Of a stretch of DNA of 64,000 bases, positions 8,636-17,054 are shown piece after piece. Source of the DNA: JBIICI01 sp044238935. GTDB taxonomy: Bacteria > Pseudomonadota > Alphaproteobacteria > Micavibrionales > Micavibrionaceae. The notes below the pieces were generated by a model. The model saw only the letters and a list, made by a program, of their open reading frames with translations, did not search any database and was not told the DNA's origin. Numbering within the stretch: position 1 is the stretch's first letter; each line of letters starts with the position of its first letter. Location of the stretch: the NCBI GenBank assembly GCA_044238935.1, contig JBIICI010000006.1, positions 41,034 through 105,033 of the forward strand. The letters are read 5' to 3'. The translations under genes were made by a program, and so were the position numbers.

Positions 8636-9295
8636 CTACACCAAACGCTCTTTCAAAAATACCGCCCCTGTCTTGATACCATGTTCGTCAATGGAATGGG
8701 TCAGGCGTGGTGTTGTGTGACCTGTGACGTTGAAATTCAGATCACGCAGTGTTTTTGTTGCATTTTCCCATGCCTGCACAGGGACAACATCATCAGATTG
8801 CCCATGAATCAGACAGATAGGCGGCTTTTTTAAATTTGGCAGTGTGGCTAAGGTTTCCGCGCCAAATAACGCACCAGAATAGCCTAAGACCGCGCCCAAT
8901 GTTTCTGTGTAACGTGGGGCTGTATACAGGCTCATCATTGTGCCTTGTGAAAAGCCGACCAAGGCTAAATGTTTGGCAGGGACGTCATAATGTGCGCATA
9001 AATCTGTAATTAATCCTTGCAACAAGGGATCGGATTTGGTGATTTCAGAGTCCAAAACCGCGGGGCGGCGATCGGATAATGAAAACCACTGCCGCCCAAA
9101 AGGTGCCATATCATAGGCAAAAGGCGCATCTGGGGATATAAAAACCGCATCGGGTAAAGCCTGCGCAAAGTAAGGGGCAAGGGAAATTAAATCTTCGCCA
9201 TTCGATCCAACACCATGCAAGAATAAAATAATCTGTTTTGGTTTAGATTTTGACTTTGGGTTTTGTTGGTATAAATTCCAATCAGATAGGGGCAT
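8636..9295 (-). CDS. Carboxylesterase/phospholipase (YpfH-like alpha/beta hydrolase)
   Basis: A 219-residue cytosolic serine hydrolase. FLHGVGSNGEDL carries the oxyanion loop, GFSQGTMMSL the nucleophile Ser, HGQSDDVVP the acid, and RLTHSID the His. This layout matches the short carboxylesterases related to YpfH and acyl-protein thioesterase. It lies 21 bases after the TPR gene on the same strand and so may be the last gene of the envelope operon. It is convergent with the heptosyltransferase, with a 5-base gap. Confidence 0.88.
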   Translation of the reverse strand: MPLSDWNLYQQNPKSKSKPKQIILFLHGVGSNGEDLISLAPYFAQALPDAVFISPDAPFAYDMAPFGRQWFSLSDRRPAVLDSEITKSDPLLQGLITDLCAHYDVPAKHLALVGFSQGTMMSLYTAPRYTETLGAVLGYSGALFGAETLATLPNLKKPPICLIHGQSDDVVPVQAWENATKTLRDLNFNVTGHTTPRLTHSIDEHGIKTGAVFLKERLV

Positions 9296-9316
9296 AAATA
9301 GAGTCTCTTTGTAATA

Positions 9317-12300
9317 TTAGGGTTTTTTAGGGAGGTCTTCTTTTTTAGGGACATCTGAAGATGTAGAGGATGCAGGCTCAGCAGGGGGGAGTTTTGGGTC
9401 TTCCTTTTGTTGATCCGATTGTTGATCCGCCGTTTTAACGGGAGCAGGGGAGGACACAGTTTTGGGGGTTTTTATGATCTTGGGGATAGGATTGCTCTTG
9501 ACCTTATCTAAAAACCCACGGAACATGTCAACTTCGGTGATAATATTTTCTAATGTGGCGCGATCTGCTAAAATAACGGCTTCGGGGCGTTCGCGACTGA
9601 CAACATCAAACAAGGCGGCTTGGTCTGTTTTCGATAGGCGCGCTGCATATTGATTGCGCAAATTGGCTAATCCCACGCGATCTGAGGAAAGGTTTAAGGC
9701 AACCGCATAATTTAAGAGTAAGGAGGCTTGTTCTTTTGTAAGGGGGGCATCGGGCGCGATTTCTTCATCAAGGATAATATCATCAATGGCAAGGGCAGCC
9801 TGTGTCCATTCGGATGCTTTCCATGCAATATCGGCTTGCATACGATAAACATCACCATCGGGCAATAATTGATCTAATGTCTGAAGGGCTTTTGCGTATT
9901 GTTTTTGTTGGGTATAAGCGCGTGTTCTGAGTAAGCCAATTGCGTGATCAAAGGCAAGAATTTCATCAGGGATTAAGTTTGAATCCTTCATGAATTTCTC
10001 AGCATTTTCCAAAGCCTCTAAAGCGCGTTTGGGGTCGTTATCTAATAATCGGATGGCGGCAACTTGCATGGATGTGTCTAATCCATCAGCCCCTTTTAAC
10101 CGATATTTGATTTGATGTTCCAACAGCCCCGCGGCGCGATCTAGCAATTCGGCTTCCATTAACCTGTTGGCAAGGCTGGCAATGACTTTGTCGCCTTCTT
10201 CTCCAAGCGGGGTGAGTTCCATAAATTCTTCGTATAATAACGCCGCATCAATGGGTTTAAATTTCTTGCTATCGGCATGTAAGAATAAATCTTTGAACCG
10301 TACAGTCATATCATGGGTGATGGCATCGGCAATGTCTTTGTGATCTGTGGCGCTTGCGATTGTATCACGCAGGATTGAAAAGCCTTTTAAATAGTAACCA
10401 TGATCAATGTATAAATTCCCTAAGGCATGTCCGATTTGATGTTCTAAATCATCGCCGCGCCATGCGTAACGCAAGCGTTCTAATTTATCAATGGCTTCAT
10501 CTGCCTTTAATGTCTTTGTTTTATATCCTAATTGGATGGCAGCAAAATTGGCTTTGACGCGATAAAATTTATCGGGGCTACGGGCAAGCCCTTTCCAGAT
10601 ACTCAGCGCTTTATCTGTATCGCCATCATGATGATACATCATCCCCCGTAAATATTGATAGCCAGCCTTTGCCCATAAGGGGGCGCGTTCTTGTTTTAAT
10701 AAGGGGCGGATGACACTTAAATAATCTTGCGCCAATGAAATATTGCGCGAAGTTGCTGTTTCAGGTTCTGTTAGCTTCCCACCACGCAACGCAGTTTCAG
10801 CAAGGCGCAGGGCTAATTTCTCCCTTAACGGAGACGGATATTGTAAAAGAAAATCCGCTTGGGCGGGTAATATTTCAAAGGCTTTATCCCATTTTCCTGC
10901 ACCGGCTAGGGCATAGCTTTTCCAATATTGAATTTCTGGATAAACACTTAAGGCAGGTTGTTCAAAATCTAGAATCGCGCCATCATCTTGACCACTTATG
11001 GCGCGTGCGGCACCCTCTAAGGCTTGGAATACGGGGGCATCGCCTAAATCAGGATCTTGTGATTTTGCTAGGCGTAAAAATCCCATGGCCTCAGGCGCGC
11101 GATCATTGGCAAGGTGCATGCGGGCTAACATCATGGCTTTTGTGGCCTTGATTTGACCATCTTGATCTGCCAATTCTTGCATTAATAGATTTTTGTTCTT
11201 TCCTAATTGATGACGACCACCCATTTTCCATTCATTGAGTTCAAAAATAACACCATGGGAGATTTCCTCAGAAATAAGCCCCTCTTGATCTTTTTTATCA
11301 AGTGTCGACAGGCGTTCTGATAACATCATCCGATCCACAACATTTTGTGCGGTCAGCGATAATCCTTTGGGTCTGGTTGCTTGAACACGGCCATCTTCGG
11401 CAATAGCGATGGATAGATCATCCACTTTGGGCAATAGGGCTAACCCAAGGGCGCTATCCAACGATTTTAGCTCAGAAAATTGTCGTGAAAATCCTGTGTA
11501 ATCACGATAATCGCCAACGGGAATTACAATCATCCGATCTAAAAAAAACGGATCATCCACTTGGATTGCCGCATCAGGGGCATTAAACCGCCATTGTAAA
11601 ACACCGCCTGCATCGGGGCGTATGGGGTTTGTAATGCGCTCAGGCTCAATGACTTCGGTCATATTGGCTTTGTTGGAAATAATAATACGCCATGTCAGCC
11701 CCCCCCCTGCGACGGATATTTTTTTACCCAACAGGCTTTTGGGAATCGGGACATACCATGCCGCCCCTTTATCACTTTGGGCGCGTTCAAAATTTTGCCA
11801 ACGGGTTGTTTGTGTTTTTAATGTGGGGGGCGCTGATTCCCCCTCTTGGTTACTGATAAGCCATAAGATGCCATCTCTTTGGAAAACGGCACTTTTGACC
11901 TCATCACGACCTGATAGTAAAATCACATCCGTTTGCAGCGCCGCCATTTCTGATTTCAGATAGTTTGGTTTTTCAGCATTGGTCGATGCAGCAGGTAAAG
12001 GCGCCGCCGCAGGTGCTTTTGGCGTTGGTGCTGTCGGTGCAGGAGGAAGGGATAAAGGAATATCCAATTTTGTTGGATCAGGCGCTGGCGCAATGGGTGC
12101 GGTAGGGGTAATGGGCGCAACGGGTTCTTCCGCCTTCGGGGGTTGAATGGTTTCTTTTTCAGGGGCGGGTTTTATTTCAGGTTGTTTCTGTTCAGCAGGG
12201 AGAGGCGCAGTTTCCGCAGATTTCTTATTTGCATCTGAGGGCTTCCATTGTGATAAAGCCGTTTTGTTTACAGCTATATCAATAACGATTTTATTGTCCA

Positions 12301-12670
12301 ATCGAAAATCATGCACTGCATCATTTGATTTAGAGGGGATCTTAGGAATAATTTTTAAGGTTAAATCATCTCCTTGTTTTGATTGCAGGGTAATTTTATA
12401 TAAATTACTATCTTCTTGTTTGGATTGATCAACGGGTTTAAATGTACCGGCTTTTTTGAATTTTAAAATAAGGCTGCCATCTGATTCTGGGGTTAATGTA
12501 TAATCAACCTTATTTTTCCATTCAAAAACCAGCCGTGTTTTATCGGCATGAAATCCATAGCGTGCGGTAGGTTCGGCATTGCTGGCGGCAAGGGCATAGG
12601 GCGTTAAGGCTGTGGATAATAAACCCACAACAGCAAGCCGTAAAACAAAGTGATGAAATCGTAAGTTCAT
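9317..12670 (-). CDS. Large periplasmic AMIN-like/TPR protein
   Basis: A 1117-residue exported protein. The chosen ATG at 12670 gives a standard signal peptide (LRLAVVGLLSTALTPYALA followed by ASNAE). A GTG at 12694 would add 8 residues before it. Residues about 25-130 look like an AMIN-type beta domain (TRLVFEWKNKVDYTL, then KIVIDIAV). About 145-230 is Pro/Ala/Lys-rich linker. From about residue 500 to 1000 runs a series of helical TPR-like pairs (for example APEAMGFLRLAKSQDPDLGD and KALSIWKGLARSPDKFYRVK). The tail is again Pro/Lys-rich. It likely scaffolds an envelope complex with the MotB-like proteins just upstream. A MotC-like motor role is possible but unproven. Confidence 0.7.
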   Translation of the reverse strand: MNLRFHHFVLRLAVVGLLSTALTPYALAASNAEPTARYGFHADKTRLVFEWKNKVDYTLTPESDGSLILKFKKAGTFKPVDQSKQEDSNLYKITLQSKQGDDLTLKIIPKIPSKSNDAVHDFRLDNKIVIDIAVNKTALSQWKPSDANKKSAETAPLPAEQKQPEIKPAPEKETIQPPKAEEPVAPITPTAPIAPAPDPTKLDIPLSLPPAPTAPTPKAPAAAPLPAASTNAEKPNYLKSEMAALQTDVILLSGRDEVKSAVFQRDGILWLISNQEGESAPPTLKTQTTRWQNFERAQSDKGAAWYVPIPKSLLGKKISVAGGGLTWRIIISNKANMTEVIEPERITNPIRPDAGGVLQWRFNAPDAAIQVDDPFFLDRMIVIPVGDYRDYTGFSRQFSELKSLDSALGLALLPKVDDLSIAIAEDGRVQATRPKGLSLTAQNVVDRMMLSERLSTLDKKDQEGLISEEISHGVIFELNEWKMGGRHQLGKNKNLLMQELADQDGQIKATKAMMLARMHLANDRAPEAMGFLRLAKSQDPDLGDAPVFQALEGAARAISGQDDGAILDFEQPALSVYPEIQYWKSYALAGAGKWDKAFEILPAQADFLLQYPSPLREKLALRLAETALRGGKLTEPETATSRNISLAQDYLSVIRPLLKQERAPLWAKAGYQYLRGMMYHHDGDTDKALSIWKGLARSPDKFYRVKANFAAIQLGYKTKTLKADEAIDKLERLRYAWRGDDLEHQIGHALGNLYIDHGYYLKGFSILRDTIASATDHKDIADAITHDMTVRFKDLFLHADSKKFKPIDAALLYEEFMELTPLGEEGDKVIASLANRLMEAELLDRAAGLLEHQIKYRLKGADGLDTSMQVAAIRLLDNDPKRALEALENAEKFMKDSNLIPDEILAFDHAIGLLRTRAYTQQKQYAKALQTLDQLLPDGDVYRMQADIAWKASEWTQAALAIDDIILDEEIAPDAPLTKEQASLLLNYAVALNLSSDRVGLANLRNQYAARLSKTDQAALFDVVSRERPEAVILADRATLENIITEVDMFRGFLDKVKSNPIPKIIKTPKTVSSPAPVKTADQQSDQQKEDPKLPPAEPASSTSSDVPKKEDLPKKP

Positions 12671-12694
12671 ATGAATCTTTATATCGAAAAACAC

Positions 12695-13471
12695 TTAACG
12701 AATATTGTAAATCATAATATCAACCCGCCGCAAGGCTTGATCTGATGAATTTTTGTTTATATTCAACTTTTTAAACGAAGATCCGTGTCCTTCGACTGTT
12801 AGTTCTTTGCCTTGGTATCCCATTTTAACCAGCCACGCCGCGGCAGATTGTGCGCGTTGCAATGCCAAAGACCAATTATGAATATTGGCCTGTGTTTCAT
12901 TTTGGCTTTTATATTCAGGGTCGGCGTAGCCAATAATTTTGATCTGATTTTCAATGCGCGGTAGCAAAGTGTTTAAAAAAGACAAGGCTTTTTGACCTTG
13001 GGGGCTTAAAACCGATTGATCGGGGGCAAAATAGAGGTGATCAGGAATGGATAGACGTAAAAATTCATCGGTGCGTTCTATCTCTATGGGTAAATTGATG
13101 TTTTGTCGTTTGATAAGATCACGAATAACCTGTTCCAAATAGGGTAAGTCCAACGCAGGTTGCGTGGATTGTTGCCGTAAATTTTCCGCATCCAAAACCC
13201 CCCCATGGGCAGGAGCGCCATAATGTTTTTCATAGGCATTTTCGGTGCTGGCGGTTAAATCTGCCCAATTTTGGGGGGTGGGTGTTGACATTGAAAATAA
13301 TAAGACAAAAAATGTCAGCATTAATGCGGTCACATCTGTGAATGTTAACAGCCATGATCCATTTTTGATGGATGTCGTATAGCTTTTTTTAAAGGCGCTT
13401 TTGTAATCTGCGTCTTCTAAAGAAAATACAGGGGGATCTATGGCTGGGGTTTCTGTTTCATCGATTGTCAT
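12695..13471 (-). CDS. MotB-like OmpA-family inner-membrane protein
   Basis: A 258-residue protein with a cytoplasmic N-terminus, one membrane span (residues about 40-60) and a periplasmic OmpA/MotB peptidoglycan-binding domain (about 145-258, with IKIIGYADPE and LALQRAQSAAAWLVKMGY). The span carries an acidic residue, Asp46, in LTFTDVTALMLTFFVLLFS. This position matches the proton-binding Asp of MotB. No MotA, TolQ or ExbB gene is nearby. Its start overlaps the previous stop (ATGA, 13468-13471) and its stop is followed at once by the TPR gene. Confidence 0.75.
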   Translation of the reverse strand: MTIDETETPAIDPPVFSLEDADYKSAFKKSYTTSIKNGSWLLTFTDVTALMLTFFVLLFSMSTPTPQNWADLTASTENAYEKHYGAPAHGGVLDAENLRQQSTQPALDLPYLEQVIRDLIKRQNINLPIEIERTDEFLRLSIPDHLYFAPDQSVLSPQGQKALSFLNTLLPRIENQIKIIGYADPEYKSQNETQANIHNWSLALQRAQSAAAWLVKMGYQGKELTVEGHGSSFKKLNINKNSSDQALRRVDIMIYNIR

Positions 13472-14259
13472 AGACCATCATTCCCCAGCTTATTTTTAGT
13501 CGGCGTTGGATTTGATTTGTCATCGAATGGAATCGGTTCAAAAATCAGAATAATCGGTGATTTTTCGTGATGAAAGCCAATTGAAATCAAAGATTCAGGA
13601 ACGCCTTGACGGATAAATTCCGCCGCATAGGCCGCCAGTTGCGTTGTTTCAATTTGATCATTAATTTGATTGTTATCCGTACGCATCAATAATCGTACCC
13701 CATAGGGCATGCCACGATCGTTAAGCATATTCAGGCTAGCAAGGGCTTTGAACAAAGAAAAGCTGCCCATCTTAACTGGGTTTTCTGCTGATCCCCCAAG
13801 CTCAATGATTTGATTATATTGCACGGCACGGTCAAAGGGTTTTTTATCCAATTCAATTTTAAAAATCCCATTTTGAAAATAGGGCGCGGGATCTGTGCCT
13901 GCGATTATGGCGTTTAGCCATTGATCAATTGCTTTTTGGCTGTAACCATCGCCCGTTGAATGGGTTGCGTGTGGAATTAAAGATGGAAAAATATGGGTCA
14001 AATCATCAGTAGGGGTTGAAAAGGCTTTGTCAATGCTTTGTAAAATAGGATCGAACTTTTTGGGTTCAAATCCTCCTTTCGCGGTCAGAACAATAAAAAA
14101 AGCCAGTAACATCATGAACAAGGATAAGCCTAATAATTGTTCTGAGTGATTGGATTTTTCAGTTTCATGTTGATAGCGTTTTGGCAAAACACTGGGGCGG
14201 TGAGATAATCCTTTTGAGGGATCAGGGGGCGGTGACGCTGGAATTTGAATCTCACTCAT
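13468..14259 (-). CDS. MotB-like single-span membrane protein without the channel Asp
   Basis: A 263-residue protein with a Pro-rich cytoplasmic N-terminus, one span at residues about 41-60 (QLLGLSLFMMLLAFFIVLTA) and a periplasmic domain of about 200 residues. The layout and the FEPKKFDPILQSIDKAF stalk after the span recall MotB and TolR. The span has no acidic residue, and the C-terminal part (RTDNNQINDQ, then QLAAYAAEFIRQGVPESLISIGFH) is a degenerate OmpA-like fold. It is translationally coupled to the Asp-containing MotB-like gene, which suggests the two products pair. It begins 11 bases after the lipoprotein gene. Confidence 0.65.
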   Translation of the reverse strand: MSEIQIPASPPPDPSKGLSHRPSVLPKRYQHETEKSNHSEQLLGLSLFMMLLAFFIVLTAKGGFEPKKFDPILQSIDKAFSTPTDDLTHIFPSLIPHATHSTGDGYSQKAIDQWLNAIIAGTDPAPYFQNGIFKIELDKKPFDRAVQYNQIIELGGSAENPVKMGSFSLFKALASLNMLNDRGMPYGVRLLMRTDNNQINDQIETTQLAAYAAEFIRQGVPESLISIGFHHEKSPIILIFEPIPFDDKSNPTPTKNKLGNDGL

Positions 14260-14270
14260 TGATGGCTCAT

Positions 14271-15068
14271 TTACTCCGCGTGGGCTAGGTCAAAATAGAG
14301 TCTGTAAGACGGTGTCTTGGGATTAGGGGGTAAAATCTGATTTTTTAGAATTTGCGTCGGTTGTTTCAATTGGATCACCAATAAGCTCCCGACATCACCT
14401 TTTTGTTCAATATTTATATTTTGAATAATGGGGGAATTTTCACCTGTTAAGACTGTTCCAGTTTGCCAGACTTTGTCAGGAAATTCAACCAATAAGACTT
14501 TTTCTGTATTATCCAGATCAAAATGATAAATAGCAGGGTGCGGCAAGGGCAGGGATAATCGGCTATATCCACCATGCATGCCTAATACAGGTTTTAAAAT
14601 GGGCGCATTGGATAAAGGATGAGATGGTGCCTTATATTTAGTGCGAATATCAATCGGGGCGTTTTGGATAGGATCGGTTTGTTTTGAATCTGTTGTAACA
14701 GGTTTAATTTTAACCGCAGCGGATAATTTCTTTATCCCCCCCCACATGGTATTCATTTGTGTTGTAAAAGCGCTTTCTGTTGCCTCTTCATCATCTATGG
14801 CGGCCGTTTTATGTGTGACGGGGGTTGGCGTTGCCACAGCTTTTTTTAAGGCGATAGGATTAATCGCAACGGGATCAGAAGTCTGTACCGAAGTGGATTG
14901 TGATGATTCCGTGTCAGATTCTATTGGAATCTGCGCTAATTTGACCACACGATTGCCCCATTCCGAAAACGTAACGGGCTTTGCTGCCGCTGCCTTTTCT
15001 TCAGGTGTTGTCGCGCATGCGGATAGAGCGATAAGGATAAAACAAAGAGGGATAAAGCGTAAGATCAT
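14271..15068 (-). CDS. Lipoprotein with AMIN-like C-terminal domain
   Basis: A 265-residue lipoprotein (lipobox LSAC, Cys18). Residues about 20-170 are low-complexity Thr/Lys/Ala-rich and probably disordered. The C-terminal part (about 190-265: YHFDLDNTEKVLLVEFPDK, ending YRLYFDLAHAE) has the strand pattern of AMIN domains, which bind peptidoglycan or secretin-like partners. The residue after Cys18 is Ala, so sorting to the outer membrane is expected by the +2 rule. It heads the MotB-like/TPR gene run and lies 41 bases after the glycosyltransferase gene. Confidence 0.65.
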   Translation of the reverse strand: MILRFIPLCFILIALSACATTPEEKAAAAKPVTFSEWGNRVVKLAQIPIESDTESSQSTSVQTSDPVAINPIALKKAVATPTPVTHKTAAIDDEEATESAFTTQMNTMWGGIKKLSAAVKIKPVTTDSKQTDPIQNAPIDIRTKYKAPSHPLSNAPILKPVLGMHGGYSRLSLPLPHPAIYHFDLDNTEKVLLVEFPDKVWQTGTVLTGENSPIIQNINIEQKGDVGSLLVIQLKQPTQILKNQILPPNPKTPSYRLYFDLAHAE

Positions 15069-15109
15069 AGAGCCTTATTAGAAACAAAAGAGATTGAAAA
15101 ATCAAGCCC

Positions 15110-16288
15110 CTAAAACGCATCATCGTTTAGAATGGCATTATATAATTCCATCGTCTGTTCCTCCACTGCCGCCGCGCTAAATTCCGCCTCAACATAGGCG
15201 CGGCTTTCGATACCCATTTCCGCCAAATGATCAAAATGATCGTAAAATTGGGCAATCATTTGCGCAAAGGCCGCTGCATCACCTGCATCAATCAACGCGC
15301 CGTTGACGCCATGTTTGACGATTTCACGGCATCCCGCCACGTCACTGGCGATAATGGGGCGGCCTGTGGCGGCGGCCTCCAGCAATGATTTCGGCACGCC
15401 TTCCCCTCCTAAGGAGGGCTGAATCGCCACATGCACCTTTGGCCAAATGCTTGCCATATCGACATGACCCAACCATTCCACATTCGGGGCAGTCGCCCAA
15501 TCTTGGAGATCATTGGTGCTAAGGGATTCAGGGTTGCCCTCATCAGGTTCACCACACAGCAATAAGGTAATATAGGGGTGGCTGTTTTGCAGGATTTTAA
15601 AGCTTTGTTTTAACGTATCCAGCCCCTTAATTTTAATCATACGCCCTGCAAAGGCAACGTAAAATTTTGGCTGTCCGTCAATCATGCGGACATAGGCATA
15701 TTTGTCAATATCCACCCCTGATCCCTTAATCAACGCCGTGCGCGCACTCACGCCAATCTGATAGGCCGCCAGTGTACGCAAATCATCAGGATTTTGAAAT
15801 AAGAGCCATGAATTTGAGCGATTAAGCAGCAATCGAAACACAGGCACCAAAGTCGCGCGGATCACGGCTGCCATGCCGCGTTTATGCGTAAACACATACC
15901 CCAACCCTGCAAACGCATTCAGGACATGCGGCACACGCGCGAAAAAAGCAGCAATTGAGCCATATAAAATCGGCTTCATCGCGATATGATGCACCAAATC
16001 AGGGCGCTTTTCACGGTAAAGAGATGTTAAGTCACGAATAGAGTGTAGCGCTTTCAACGGATTCAAGCTGCGACGATCAAAGGAAAAATCATGCACGATT
16101 ACCCCTGCGCTCTCAATCGCATCACGATGATTTTGAACATGGGTCACCACATGCACCTGAAACCCCGCCCGCTGCGCCGCACGCACCATCGGCAGGCGGT
16201 GCGAATAAAAATACCAATCCTGCGTCACCACAAAAAACAAACTTTTCTTTGGCGCACTGGGAAGAGGGGTGGTCAGGAGGTCATCCAT
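15110..16288 (-). CDS. Glycosyltransferase, GT4 family
   Basis: A 392-residue GT-B enzyme. The N-terminal domain begins KSLFFVVTQDWYFYSHRLPM, typical of capsule and LPS-type GT4 enzymes. The C-terminal nucleotide-sugar domain has GRMIKIKGLDTL and the E-x7-E-type loop GEGVPKSLLEAAATGRPI. The ATG at 16288 is preferred over the TTG two codons upstream. The sugar and acceptor are not readable. It is the first gene of the minus-strand run that continues into the envelope operon, so surface polysaccharide and the complex may be co-expressed. Confidence 0.88.
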   Translation of the reverse strand: MDDLLTTPLPSAPKKSLFFVVTQDWYFYSHRLPMVRAAQRAGFQVHVVTHVQNHRDAIESAGVIVHDFSFDRRSLNPLKALHSIRDLTSLYREKRPDLVHHIAMKPILYGSIAAFFARVPHVLNAFAGLGYVFTHKRGMAAVIRATLVPVFRLLLNRSNSWLLFQNPDDLRTLAAYQIGVSARTALIKGSGVDIDKYAYVRMIDGQPKFYVAFAGRMIKIKGLDTLKQSFKILQNSHPYITLLLCGEPDEGNPESLSTNDLQDWATAPNVEWLGHVDMASIWPKVHVAIQPSLGGEGVPKSLLEAAATGRPIIASDVAGCREIVKHGVNGALIDAGDAAAFAQMIAQFYDHFDHLAEMGIESRAYVEAEFSAAAVEEQTMELYNAILNDDAF

Positions 16289-16376
16289 AATCAAAGCCCA
16301 TTGGATTTAGGGTGGATATTATTTATATCCTATCCTAAACTGCTATTGCATGGCAATCAAGGGGTTTAATCAATTC

Positions 16377-16664
16377 TCAAGGTGCCGGATCTGGCAGTTT
16401 AGAGAGTTCTTGGATCAAAGCGTCCGCATATTCAACCGCGCTCGGAATCAGTGAATCGATGTGATCTGGGAGAGGGGCGGGTTTTTCAGCATTTGGATTA
16501 TTCTTCAATTCGAAGCAATGATTGAAATCACGCTCTTTCTTTTTGTCTTTTAAGTATTGTGGTTCTGGTGTTCCTGCTATTAGAGCTTGAAATACTTGAA
16601 TAGCAAAATGTTCACGTAAAGTCATTTCTGATACTAATTTATTTCCCAAGTTATTATTTTCCAT
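16377..16664 (-). CDS. Small orphan protein
   Basis: A 95-residue soluble protein. The block MTLREHFAIQVFQALIAG near the start and AVEYADALIQEL near the end resemble small prophage or island-borne proteins whose usual form is an MTLRDYFA segment plus a C-terminal YxxADAML helix. No function is known. A good ribosome-binding site (AAGGGAT) supports the ATG at 16664. It lies next to a decayed csaA fragment and an unknown gene, so this patch looks variable. Confidence 0.6.
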   Translation of the reverse strand: MENNNLGNKLVSEMTLREHFAIQVFQALIAGTPEPQYLKDKKKERDFNHCFELKNNPNAEKPAPLPDHIDSLIPSAVEYADALIQELSKLPDPAP

Positions 16665-16781
16665 TTTTTATCCCTTTTTGAATTTTTTATGAAAACTTAT
16701 CATTGGGGTGATAAAAAGTCAATTTATTTTATGGGGTTATTGAGATCATACGGTTTCGGGGGCTTTGCATGGAATGCACTT

Positions 16782-16940
16782 CTAAAACACAGCTGCGCCG
16801 TTTTGAACGGGTTTTGAGGGGGTGAGTAATATTGTTGGGCTTGAATCCTGCACAACGCCCAGAACTAAGACTTCGGATGTAATATCCGCCACTTTTTTCG
16901 GTGGAAAGTTTACAACAGCCAACACTTGCTTGTGATGGGT
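16782..16940 (-). pseudogene. csaA: Decayed csaA (tRNA-binding chaperone) 3' fragment
   Basis: On the minus strand about 50 codons remain of the CsaA/EMAP-II-type OB-fold protein. The residues KQVLAVVNFPPKKVAD, then SEVLVLGVV and LLTPSKPVQNGAAVF before the TAG at 16784-16782, match the C-terminal half of the family, which is normally about 110 residues. Reading further upstream, the frame meets a TAA four codons before this block. A neighbouring frame gives YKP, which fits the preceding family sequence, so both a truncation and a frameshift are likely. No start codon or N-terminal half is present. CsaA binds tRNA-like ligands and acts as a secretion chaperone in other bacteria. Confidence 0.75.
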
Positions 16941-17054
16941 TTATAGCGTGTTATGGACAAAAAATCAAAACGGATTTTTGTTGACATAAAAAAATCGTTT
17001 CTTTATGGTCTTCGCAAACACTTTGTAAAAAATGAATAAACAGGACTCTATTGA

